Assembly (NCBI RefSeq): GCF_003846185.1
Contig: NZ_ML123034.1
Coordinates: 1,292,727-1,356,726 of the forward strand
DNA from: Streptomyces sp. ADI96-02
GTDB lineage: Bacteria > Actinomycetota > Actinomycetes > Streptomycetales > Streptomycetaceae
DNA: 64,000 nt
Direction of reading: 5' to 3'
The notes beneath the pieces were generated by a model. That model did no database searches. It was not told the DNA's origin and saw only the letters and a program-made list of their open reading frames with translations. This document shows, one piece after another, positions 48,827 through 56,735 of this stretch (within the stretch, counting starts at the first letter, position 1; each line of letters starts with the position of its first letter). Made by a program: the position numbers and the translations under genes.

Positions 48827-49765
48827 TCAGCCGTCGCCCTCCCGCTCGGCGAGGAAGCGTTCGAACTCGCGGCCGATCTCGTCGGCGGAGGGCAGGTCGA
48901 CCGGTTCCGCGACGAGGTTGCCGCGGGTCTCGGAGCCGGCGACCGCGTCGTACTGGTGCTCCAGTCCCTCGACGAGCGACACGAGCTCGTCGTCGCCCTG
49001 GCCGATCTGGCGGTCGATCTCCGTCTGCGTGCGGTGGGCCTCGGTGCGCAGGGAGTGCGCGAGAGCGGGCAGCACCAGTCCGGTGGCGGCGGTGATCGCC
49101 TCCAGCGCGGTGAGCGCGGCGTCCGGGTAGGAGGACCGGGCCACGTAGTGCGGGACGTGCGCGGCGACTCCGAGGACGTCGTGGCCGGACTCCATCAGCC
49201 GGTACTCGACGAGGGATTCGGCCGAACCGGGCACCTGGGCCTCGTCGAACGGGCTGCGGTGGCCCGGCATCAGGTCGGTGCGGTTGCCGTGCGGGGTGAT
49301 CCCGACGGGGCGCGTGTGCGGCACGCCCATGGGGATGCCGTGGAAGTTCACCGTGAGGCGGACGCCCAGGCGTTCGACGATCTGCTCGACGGCGACGGCG
49401 AACCGCTCCCACTCCACGTCGGGCTCGGGGCCGGACAGCAGCAGGAAGGGCGCACCGGTCGCGTCCTGGACGACCCGGACCTCCAGGGTCGGGGCCTCGA
49501 AGGACGTCCAGCGGTCGCGCCGGAAGGTCAGCAGCGGGCGCCGTGCGCGGTAGTCCACGAGGCGGTCGTGGTCGAAGCGGGCCACGACCTGGTGCGGCAG
49601 GGTTTCGAGCAGGCCGTCGACGATCTGCTCGCCGGTCTCGCCCGCGTCGATGTATCCGTCGAAGTGGTAGAGCATGACCAGGCCGGCCGACTCCTGGGCC
49701 AGCGCCATGTCGACGACGGCCAGCCCCTTCGGCTCCCATTCGTACAAACTCTGCGGATCAGGCAC
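48827..49765 (-). CDS. PAC2 family protein (proteasome-assembly-chaperone-like)
   Basis: A 312-residue protein of the actinobacterial PAC2 group, beginning [24 protein letters not shown]. Visible blocks are [39 protein letters not shown] and [16 protein letters not shown]. Eukaryotic relatives help assemble the 20S proteasome; whether this acts on the actinobacterial proteasome is not shown. The GTG start at 49765 has GAGGAG about 8 bases upstream. It lies downstream of rpsA behind a terminator and upstream of coaE, perhaps with its own promoter. Confidence 0.9.
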   Translation of the reverse strand: MPDPQSLYEWEPKGLAVVDMALAQESAGLVMLYHFDGYIDAGETGEQIVDGLLETLPHQVVARFDHDRLVDYRARRPLLTFRRDRWTSFEAPTLEVRVVQDATGAPFLLLSGPEPDVEWERFAVAVEQIVERLGVRLTVNFHGIPMGVPHTRPVGITPHGNRTDLMPGHRSPFDEAQVPGSAESLVEYRLMESGHDVLGVAAHVPHYVARSSYPDAALTALEAITAATGLVLPALAHSLRTEAHRTQTEIDRQIGQGDDELVSLVEGLEHQYDAVAGSETRGNLVAEPVDLPSADEIGREFERFLAEREGDG

Positions 49766-49889
49766 GGTTACCGCTCCTCCTCGTGTTCCTACGGAAGAAC
49801 ACCGCCTCCCGCACCGGCATTCCCCCCGGTCTGCGGCTTTCCCATGATCCCGAGGCTGTACGGGGGCCGACCGCGCACCCCGCCACGAC

Positions 49890-49931
49890 GCACGAAGCAC
49901 GGAGCACGGAGCACGAAGCGCGGCGCACCGG
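49890..49931. repeat. 7-bp GCACGRA tandem tract
   Basis: Four clean 7-base units from 49890 to 49917, then two degenerate ones. It lies in the 285-base gap between rpsA and the PAC2 gene, which contains no credible gene. Confidence 0.7.
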
Positions 49932-49968
49932 AACGCACGCGCGAGAACGCGCCGAGCGCGACGCACGA

Positions 49969-50002
49969 GTGAGGCCCGCCCCCCGAAGGGAACGGGCCTC
50001 AC
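49969..50002 (-). terminator. Terminator after rpsA
   Basis: Perfect 10-bp stem (arms 49969-49978, 49993-50002, 14-base loop), 49 bases beyond the rpsA stop on the minus strand. Confidence 0.75.
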
Positions 50003-50050
50003 CTACCGCTCTACAGCTGGTGCAGCCGATGAGCCGCCGGGGTCAGAGCG

Positions 50051-51562
50051 TCAGCTCTGGCCGCCCGCGAGCTTCTCGCGCAGCGCCGCCAGGGCCTCGT
50101 CCGACGCCAGGGCGCCGGAGTTGTCCGCCGACTCCGAGGAGTACGAGCCGCCACCGCTGCCGCCGGAGGCAGCCGGAGCGCTGCCGGCCGGGGCGGCAGC
50201 GCCCTCGGCCGCAGCGGCCTCGTCGGCCTCGCGGGACTTGATGACCTGGGCCTGGTGCTGCTCGAAGCGCTGCTGCGCCTCGGCGTACTGGGTCTCCCAG
50301 ACCTCGCGCTGCGCCTCGAAGCCCTCGAGCCAGTCGTTGGTCTCGGGGTCGAAGCCCTCGGGGTAGATGTAGTTGCCCTGGTCGTCGTACGACGCGGCCA
50401 TGCCGTACAGCGTCGGGTCGAACTCGACCGAGGCCGGGTCGCCGCCGAAGGACTCGTTGGCCTGCTTCAGCGAGAGGCTGATGCGGCGGCGCTCGAGGTC
50501 GATGTCGATGACCTTGACGAAGATCTCGTCGTTGACCTGGACGACCTGCTCCGGGATCTCCACGTGGCGCTCGGCCAGCTCGGAGATGTGGACCAGACCC
50601 TCGATGCCCTCGTCGACGCGGACGAACGCACCGAACGGAACGAGCTTGGTGACCTTACCCGGGACGACCTGACCGATCTGGTGCGTCCGGGCGAACTGCT
50701 GCCACGGGTCTTCCTGCGTCGCCTTGAGCGACAGGGAGACGCGCTCGCGGTCCATGTCGACGTCGAGGACCTCGACGGTGACTTCCTGACCGACCTCGAC
50801 GACCTCGGAGGGGTGGTCGATGTGCTTCCAGGAGAGCTCGGAGACGTGCACGAGACCGTCGACGCCGCCCAGGTCCACGAAGGCACCGAAGTTGACGATC
50901 GAGGAGACGACGCCGGAGCGGACCTGACCCTTCTGCAGGGTGGTGAGGAACGTCTGGCGAACCTCGGACTGGGTCTGCTCGAGCCAGGCACGGCGGGACA
51001 GGACCACGTTGTTGCGGTTCTTGTCCAGCTCGATGATCTTCGCCTCGAGCTCCTTGCCCACGTAGGGCTGGAGGTCGCGGACGCGACGCATCTCGACGAG
51101 CGACGCCGGGAGGAAGCCGCGGAGGCCGATGTCGAGGATGAGACCACCCTTGACGACCTCGATGACGGTACCGGTGACGATGCCGTCCTCTTCCTTGATC
51201 TTCTCGATGGTGCCCCAGGCACGCTCGTACTGAGCGCGCTTCTTCGAGAGGATCAGGCGGCCTTCCTTGTCCTCCTTCTGGAGAACCAGGGCCTCGATCT
51301 CGTCGCCGACCTTGACGACCTCGTTCGGGTCGACGTCGTGCTTGATCGAGAGCTCGCGGCTCGGGATGACACCTTCGGTCTTGTAACCGATGTCGAGGAG
51401 AACCTCGTCCCGGTCAACCTTGACGATGACACCGTCAACGATGTCGCCGTCGTTGAAGTACTTGATCGTCTCGTCGATCGCCGCGAGGAACGCGTCCGCG
51501 TCGCCGATGTCGTTGACCGCAACCTGCGGAGTGGTGGCGGTGGTCTCGGTGCTGCTCGTCAT
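50051..51562 (-). CDS. rpsA: 30S ribosomal protein S1
   Basis: Binds mRNA on the small ribosomal subunit and aids initiation. The 503-residue protein carries four S1 (OB-fold) repeats, visible as successive blocks: GDIVDGVIVKVDRDEVLLDIGYKTEGV, TGTVIEVVKGGLILDIGLRGFLPASLV, SGVVSSIVNFGAFVDLGGVDGLVHVSELSW and PGKVTKLVPFGAFVRVDEGIEGLVHISEL. The first two are less canonical. An Ala/Gly/Ser-rich C-terminal tail (after about 430) is typical of actinobacterial S1. It is preceded by a good housekeeping promoter and a leader of about 190 bases. Confidence 0.97.
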   Translation of the reverse strand: MTSSTETTATTPQVAVNDIGDADAFLAAIDETIKYFNDGDIVDGVIVKVDRDEVLLDIGYKTEGVIPSRELSIKHDVDPNEVVKVGDEIEALVLQKEDKEGRLILSKKRAQYERAWGTIEKIKEEDGIVTGTVIEVVKGGLILDIGLRGFLPASLVEMRRVRDLQPYVGKELEAKIIELDKNRNNVVLSRRAWLEQTQSEVRQTFLTTLQKGQVRSGVVSSIVNFGAFVDLGGVDGLVHVSELSWKHIDHPSEVVEVGQEVTVEVLDVDMDRERVSLSLKATQEDPWQQFARTHQIGQVVPGKVTKLVPFGAFVRVDEGIEGLVHISELAERHVEIPEQVVQVNDEIFVKVIDIDLERRRISLSLKQANESFGGDPASVEFDPTLYGMAASYDDQGNYIYPEGFDPETNDWLEGFEAQREVWETQYAEAQQRFEQHQAQVIKSREADEAAAAEGAAAPAGSAPAASGGSGGGSYSSESADNSGALASDEALAALREKLAGGQS

Positions 51563-51966
51563 GTGGGAAAGGGCTCCGGTACGGACAGAGAGTCGTAGGT
51601 ACTGCTACGCCGAAAGCCCGTATCGCCTCTGCAGAAGCCGGACAGCCTGGAAGGCGCGCTACCCGTTTCCGGAAAGGCGCCTCGACAACCGAGGGGACAT
51701 GCAACAGACGCGAGCGCGGCCTGCTAGGTCTGAGGCGCGCAGGCTCGCAGCGCAACTTGTAGCATACGGGGGCAGCCGGACACGGTCAATGCGCGAAGGC
51801 GCACACCGGGGGCGCATCGGCCCAATCCCGGCACAACTCGTGTCGTCCGAGGCCACATCGGCCCGAACGCACTGCGCCAAGGCGTCGCGGACACGGTCCG
51901 TGCGCCCGGCGTCACCCCGTGCGCACCGCGCGCGGCGGGTGAAGGCAAACTACAACGACGGGCACG
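51563..51966. other. 404-base divergent region of rpsA and methyltransferase
   Basis: Contains the rpsA promoter at 51761-51789 and its leader (about 51563-51755) on the minus strand, and presumed promoter sequence for the methyltransferase next to 51967. I see no credible gene. Confidence 0.6.
51761..51789 (-). promoter_or_regulatory. rpsA promoter, HrdB/sigma-70 type
   Basis: On the minus strand TTGACC (rc of 51784-51789) and TATGCT (rc of 51761-51766) with an ideal 17-base spacer. Transcription would start near 51753, giving a leader of about 190 bases before the rpsA ATG. Confidence 0.8.
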
Positions 51967-52779
51967 ATGAGCCAAGAGATCCACGGCACGGAAGCGGAAG
52001 CCACCCGCCGGGCGGCGGGCGGGGCCGAGAGCAGCCGGGCCAGCCGCGGCTGGTGGGACCGGAACGCCGACGAGTACCAGAGCCACCACGGCGCGTTCCT
52101 CGGGGACGACCGCTTCGTCTGGGGGCCGGAGGGGCTGGACGAGGCGGAGGCCGGGCTGCTGGGGCCGGCCGCCTCCCTCAAGGGCCTGGACGTCCTGGAG
52201 ATCGGCGCCGGAGCCGCGCAGTGTTCGCGCTGGCTGGCGGACCGGGGCGCCCGGCCGGTGGCGCTCGACCTCTCCCACCGCCAGTTGCAGCACGCCCTGC
52301 GGATCGGCGGCGGCCTCCCGCTCGTCGAGGCGGACGCGGGGCTGCTGCCGTTCCGCGACGGCTCCTTCGACCTGGCCTGCTCCGCCTACGGCGCGGTGCC
52401 GTTCGTGGCCGACCCGGTGCGGGTCTTCCGCGAGGTGCGGCGGGTGCTGCGGCCCGGCGGGCGGTGGGTGTTCTCCGTGACCCACCCGATCCGCTGGGTC
52501 TTCCCGGACGAGCCGGGGCCCGAAGGGCTCTCCGTCGCCGCCTCGTACTTCGACCGCGTCCCCTACGTCGAGCAGGACGAGCGGGGCGACGCCGTCTACG
52601 TGGAACACCACCGCACGCTCGGCGACCGGGTGCGGGACGTGGTGGCGGGCGGGTTCCGGCTGGTGGACCTGGTCGAACCGGAATGGCCGGCCTGGAACAG
52701 CCAGGAGTGGGGCGGCTGGTCCCCGCTGCGCGGCAACCTGATCCCGGGAACGGCGATCTTCGTCTGCGAACGGGCCTGA
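51967..52779 (+). CDS. Class I SAM-dependent methyltransferase
   Basis: A 270-residue methyltransferase. SAM-binding motif I is LDVLEIGAGAAQCSRWLADRG, the acidic end of strand 2 is PVALDLSHRQL, motif II/III lie around DGSFDLACSAYGAVPFVADPVRVFREVRRVLRPGGRWVFS (in pieces). This is the Methyltransf_11 pattern; substrate unknown. ATG 51967 is chosen from the ACGATGAGC context; the sequence TACAACG 10-15 bases upstream looks like a -10, so the mRNA may be leaderless. Next is hrpB, 49 bases on, on the same strand. Confidence 0.9.
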   Translation: MSQEIHGTEAEATRRAAGGAESSRASRGWWDRNADEYQSHHGAFLGDDRFVWGPEGLDEAEAGLLGPAASLKGLDVLEIGAGAAQCSRWLADRGARPVALDLSHRQLQHALRIGGGLPLVEADAGLLPFRDGSFDLACSAYGAVPFVADPVRVFREVRRVLRPGGRWVFSVTHPIRWVFPDEPGPEGLSVAASYFDRVPYVEQDERGDAVYVEHHRTLGDRVRDVVAGGFRLVDLVEPEWPAWNSQEWGGWSPLRGNLIPGTAIFVCERA

Positions 52780-52828
52780 ACCGCCGCCGCCGCTCCACGA
52801 CGCGCCCGCCCCGTACGACACTGGGGGC

Positions 52829-55339
52829 GTGATCCGCACCGATGCCCTCGACCGCCTGCCCGTCCGCACCGCCGTACCCGCCCTGGAGCGCGCGCTCGAC
52901 GAGCGGGGCGTCGCGGTCCTGTGCGCACCGCCCGGCACCGGCAAGACCACGCTGGTCCCGCTGGTCCTGGCCGGGCTGACCGGCGAGGGCCCGGTACGCC
53001 GGGTGGTGGTCGCCGAGCCGCGGCGGATCGCGGCGCGGGCGGCGGCGCGGCGCATGGCCTGGCTGCTCGGGGAGCGGCCGGGCGGCCGGATCGGGTTCAC
53101 CGTGCGCGGCGAGCGCGTGGTGGGGCCGGACACCGCGGTGGAGGTGGTGACCACGGGAGTGCTGCTCCAGCGGCTCCAGCGGGACCAGGAGTCGGCCGGG
53201 GTGGACGCGGTGATCATCGACGAGTGCCACGAGCGCCATCTGGACGCCGACACGGTCGCCGCCTTCCTGCTGGACGTACGGGAGGCGATCCGGCCCGATC
53301 TGCGGCTGGTGGCCGCGTCGGCGACGACGGACGCCGCGGGCTGGGCGCGGCTGCTGGGCGACGCCCCGGTGATCGAGGCCCGGGGCGTCTCGTACCCGGT
53401 CGAGGTGGTGTGGGCGCCGCCCGCGCGACCGGTGAGGCCGCCGCACGGGATGCGCGTGGATCCGGCCCTGCTGACGCACGTGGCCGCCACGGTGCGCCGG
53501 GCGCTCGCGGAGCGGGACGGGGACGTGCTGTGCTTCCTGCCGGGAGTCGGCGAGATCGCGCGTGTGGCCGGGCAGTTGTCCGGGGTGGCCGCCGAAGTGC
53601 TCCAGGTGCACGGGCGGGCTCCGGCCGCCGTGCAGGACGCGGTGCTCGCCGGGTCGTCCGAGGGGCGGCGGGTGGTGCTGGCGACCTCGGTGGCGGAGTC
53701 GTCGCTGACGGTTCCCGGCGTGCGGGTCGTCGTCGACTCGGGGCTGGCCCGCGAGCCGCGCACCGACCACGCCCGGGGACTCAGCGCCCTGACGACCGTA
53801 CGGGCCTCCCGGGCCGTCGGGCGGCAGCGGGCCGGACGGGCCGGGCGGGAGGCTCCGGGGACGGTGTACCGGTGCTGGGAGGAGGCGGAGGACGGGCGTC
53901 TCGCGCGCTTCCCGGCCCCGGAGATCAAGGTGGCCGACCTCGCGGCGTTCGCGCTCCAGGCGGCGTGCTGGGGCACTCCGGACGCCTCGGCGCTCGCCCT
54001 GCTGGATCCGCCGCCCGCCGGTGCGATGGGCGCGGCCCGCGAGGTGCTGGGCGCGGTCGGCGCGGTCGACGCGAGCGGCCGGGCCACGGACCGGGGCGTG
54101 CGGATGTCCCGGCTGGGCGTGCATCCGCGGCTGGCGCGGGCGCTGCTGGACGGCGCCCGCGAGGTCGGCGCGCGGCGGGCCGCCGAGGCGGTGGCTCTGC
54201 TGAGCGAGGAGCCGCCGAGGGAGTACGGGGACGATCTCGCGGCGGCCCTGCGCACCGCGCGCCGGGGCCAGGACGGATACGCGGCGCGCTGGCGGCAGGA
54301 GGTGCGGCGGCTGTCGTCCTCGCTGGGCGGCGACGGGTCCGCGCCCGGCCGGTCCGGGGTCACGGACGACGCGGCCGTCGGCCTGGTGGCGGCGCTGGCG
54401 TTTCCAGAGCGGGTGGCGCGGGCGCGGGGCGACGGTTCGTTCCTCATGGTGTCGGGAACGGGTGCGGAGCTGCGGGAGGGCTCGGGGCTGCGCAGCGCCC
54501 CGTGGCTGGCCGTGGCGGTCGCGGACCGGCCGGCGCACGCGGCCTCGGCCCGGGTGCGGCTGGCGGCGGTGGTGGACGAGGACACCGCGCGGCTGGCCGC
54601 CGGGCATCTGCGGGTGCGCGGCGAGGAGGTGCGCTGGGCCGACGGCGAGGTGGTGGCCAGGTCGGTGGACCGGCTGGGCGCGGTGGAACTGGCGGTGCGA
54701 CCGCTGCGGCAGCCCGATCCGGGGCTGGTGCGCGCGGCCCTGGTGGAGGGGTTGCGGCGGGACGGGGTGGGGCTGCTGCGCTGGAGCCGCGACGCCGAAC
54801 AGCTGCGGCTGCGCCTGGCGTTCCTGCACCGCGTGCTGGGTCCGCCGTGGCCGGACGTGTCGGACGGGGCGCTGGTGGCGGAGCCGGAGGGGTGGCTGGA
54901 GCCGGAGCTGTCGCGGGCGCGGCGGCGGTCGGACCTGGGCCGGATCGAGGCGGGCCAGGCGCTGCGACGGCTGCTGCCCTGGGCGTCCGGTGAGGCGGTC
55001 CGGCTGGACGAGCTGGCCCCGGAGCGGATCGAGGTGCCGAGCGGGTCGCGGGTGCGGGTCGAGTACGGCGGGGAGCAGCCCGTACTGGCGGTGAAGCTCC
55101 AGGAGTTGTTCGGCCTGGCCGAGACGCCCCGGGTGGCGGGGGTGCCGGTCCTGGTGCATCTGCTCTCGCCCGCCGGGCGGCCCGCGGCGGTGACCGCGGA
55201 CCTGGCGTCGTTCTGGCGCGAGGGCTATCGGGCGGTGCGGGCGGAGCTGCGCGGCCGGTACCCGAAGCACCCGTGGCCGGAGGATCCCGCGACCGTGCCG
55301 GCGACCCGGTTCACGAAGGCGCGGCTCACGCGGGAGTGA
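52829..55339 (+). CDS. hrpB: ATP-dependent RNA helicase HrpB
   Basis: An 836-residue DEAH-family helicase. Walker A CAPPGTGKTTLVPL is near the N-terminus, motif II is IIDECHERH (DECH), motif III VAASATTD, motif V/VI ATSVAESSLTVPGV and VGRQRAGRAGREAPG, then an HA2-like and HrpB C-terminal domain (PWASGEAVRLDELAPERIEVPSG ... ELRGRYPKHPWPEDP). The role in bacteria is poorly known. GTG 52829 is the start. The last 14 bases overlap the end of the convergent DUF3068 gene. Confidence 0.95.
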   Translation: MIRTDALDRLPVRTAVPALERALDERGVAVLCAPPGTGKTTLVPLVLAGLTGEGPVRRVVVAEPRRIAARAAARRMAWLLGERPGGRIGFTVRGERVVGPDTAVEVVTTGVLLQRLQRDQESAGVDAVIIDECHERHLDADTVAAFLLDVREAIRPDLRLVAASATTDAAGWARLLGDAPVIEARGVSYPVEVVWAPPARPVRPPHGMRVDPALLTHVAATVRRALAERDGDVLCFLPGVGEIARVAGQLSGVAAEVLQVHGRAPAAVQDAVLAGSSEGRRVVLATSVAESSLTVPGVRVVVDSGLAREPRTDHARGLSALTTVRASRAVGRQRAGRAGREAPGTVYRCWEEAEDGRLARFPAPEIKVADLAAFALQAACWGTPDASALALLDPPPAGAMGAAREVLGAVGAVDASGRATDRGVRMSRLGVHPRLARALLDGAREVGARRAAEAVALLSEEPPREYGDDLAAALRTARRGQDGYAARWRQEVRRLSSSLGGDGSAPGRSGVTDDAAVGLVAALAFPERVARARGDGSFLMVSGTGAELREGSGLRSAPWLAVAVADRPAHAASARVRLAAVVDEDTARLAAGHLRVRGEEVRWADGEVVARSVDRLGAVELAVRPLRQPDPGLVRAALVEGLRRDGVGLLRWSRDAEQLRLRLAFLHRVLGPPWPDVSDGALVAEPEGWLEPELSRARRRSDLGRIEAGQALRRLLPWASGEAVRLDELAPERIEVPSGSRVRVEYGGEQPVLAVKLQELFGLAETPRVAGVPVLVHLLSPAGRPAAVTADLASFWREGYRAVRAELRGRYPKHPWPEDPATVPATRFTKARLTRE

Positions 55340-56315
55340 GTGCGGCGGGGGCCGGGGCGGGCGGTTCGCCGGGGCGGCGGGCGCGGGCCTCCAGCCAGAG
55401 GGCGAGCGCCAGGAGGCCGACGCCGAGGCCGAGGAAGCCCCAGGGCAGGTAGGAGGTGAGCATGAGGATCAGGACGCGCTGGGACTTGACCAGTTCGACG
55501 GTGTCGGCGAGGTAGTCCTCGCGCATCTTCACATGGCCGGCGAACGCGGTGACGGTGTCCTGCGGGAGGCCCATCTTCTTCCCGTTGCGCAGCTCCTCCT
55601 TGTGCACCTCCTCGCCCCTGACGGGCGCACCGGTGACCGGGTCGACCCAGAACATGCGGCGGGTGGTGTACCAGCGGGTGATGCCGGTGGCGGCTATCTG
55701 CTCGGACGTGAGGCCCGCGATGGGCATCCTCTTCGGCATCGACACCTTCGTCCACGGGATCGTCTGCTCGAAGTAGTAGGTCTCCAGGCCGCGGAAGGTG
55801 CGGGTGCCCCGGTAGTGGATGGGCGCGGTGGTGCGGGTCTGGGCGTCGAAGTACGCGTAGTCCCGCTTCTGCGTCAGGAAGGGCCACTTGAACTCGATGC
55901 CCTCGCGGCGGACCGGATCGCCGTCGACCATCTCGCCGGTGGCGTTGACCGGGGCCTGGGTGTGGGCGTCGAAGATGTAGCGCTCGGGGATCTGGGAGAT
56001 CATCTTCCCGTCGGGTCCCTGGATGTAGGAGAGCGTGTCCCAGACGACGACGTCCCGGCCGGCGGTGCGCTCGATCTTCTCCGACTCCTCGACGTTGCCC
56101 TTGATCGTCTGGACGATGGTGATCTTCTCGACCTCCTTCGCGGTGAGCGTGGTGTAGTCGAGCAGGGTGGCGGGCTTCGCTTCCAGGACCACCGCCTTGT
56201 ACTGCCCGGCCGGGATCTTGGCCAGGCGCGGGAAGGCGTACCAGCGCAGCAGCGGCGCCAGGGCGGCGAAGAAGACGGCGAAGGCCAGGAGTACGAGACC
56301 GGCTCGGCTGCGCAT
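55326..56315 (-). CDS. DUF3068 (PorA-family) membrane protein
   Basis: A 329-residue protein with an N-terminal transmembrane or signal helix (AGLVLLAFAVFFAALAPLLRWYAF), a long outside beta-rich domain and a C-terminal helix (RVLILMLTSYLPWGFLGLGVGLLALALWLEARARR). That is the DUF3068 layout. Typical blocks are IVQTIKGNVEESEKI, WPFLTQKRDYAYFDAQTR and YEFEQTIP-like sequence YYFEQTIPWTKV. DUF3068 proteins have been linked with mycobacterial-type envelope porins, but function in Streptomyces is unknown. It lies upstream-strand of a 45-residue microprotein and overlaps the hrpB end. Confidence 0.88.
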   Translation of the reverse strand: MRSRAGLVLLAFAVFFAALAPLLRWYAFPRLAKIPAGQYKAVVLEAKPATLLDYTTLTAKEVEKITIVQTIKGNVEESEKIERTAGRDVVVWDTLSYIQGPDGKMISQIPERYIFDAHTQAPVNATGEMVDGDPVRREGIEFKWPFLTQKRDYAYFDAQTRTTAPIHYRGTRTFRGLETYYFEQTIPWTKVSMPKRMPIAGLTSEQIAATGITRWYTTRRMFWVDPVTGAPVRGEEVHKEELRNGKKMGLPQDTVTAFAGHVKMREDYLADTVELVKSQRVLILMLTSYLPWGFLGLGVGLLALALWLEARARRPGEPPAPAPAALTPA

Positions 56316-56385
56316 GGTGGTGACCTCTTCCTCGGCTGTGCTGTCACTTCGGCCGCGCGGCTGCCCGTGCGCCGCCGGCCGCTTG

Positions 56386-56477
56386 CTTCTCGGGGCCCGG
56401 GTTGTGCGGCCCGGGTGGCTTCTCGAGGCCCGGGTCTTGGGCCCCGGTCACTTCTTGGGCCCGCTTACTTCGGGGGG
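56386..56477. repeat. GGGCCC-rich imperfect repeats
   Basis: CTTCTCGGGGCCCGGG (56386-56401) and CTTCTCGAGGCCCGGG (56419-56434) are near-identical 16-mers, with degenerate GGGCCC-bearing copies after 56450. They fill most of the 149-base gap between the DUF3068 and microprotein genes. Confidence 0.7.
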
Positions 56478-56602
56478 CCCGGGACGGTGGTCAGCATGGG
56501 CTCGGGCGAGGTCTCGCCCTGGGGGGAGCCGACGGCCGAGACGGCGATCACCAGGGCGAGGGCCGCGGCCAGTCCGACGGCGGCGGCGATGAGGGCACGC
56601 AT
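56465..56602 (-). CDS. SPW_0924-type 45-residue microprotein
   Basis: A 45-residue protein: MRALIAAAVGLAAALALVIAV, a single hydrophobic helix, then a short polar tail ending in VPGPPK. It resembles the small Streptomyces SPW_0924 family. ATG 56602 has GGGAGG six bases upstream, a better ribosome site than many large genes here, and it ends in TAA. Function unknown; probably membrane-embedded. It is upstream of the DUF3068 gene on the same strand. Confidence 0.75.
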   Translation of the reverse strand: MRALIAAAVGLAAALALVIAVSAVGSPQGETSPEPMLTTVPGPPK

Positions 56603-56684
56603 GCTCGACCTCCCGGAACGATGAACTGATGGTTCGTCAGGTCCGCGCACCGTAGCAACCCGGGCGTGAGATGAGAACAGCGCG

Positions 56685-56719
56685 GACAGCCCCCGCGCCG
56701 GGTAGGCGCGGGGGCTGTC
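56685..56719 (-). terminator. Terminator after lytic transglycosylase gene
   Basis: Perfect 15-bp stem with a 5-base loop (arms 56685-56699, 56705-56719), 16 bases beyond the stop. Confidence 0.9.
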
Positions 56720-56735
56720 GGGTGCGAGGGAGGAA

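Noticed and set aside
49890-49931. GCACGRA repeats as a regulatory site for rpsA
   Set aside because: They are downstream of rpsA, behind its terminator; more likely simple sequence expansion.
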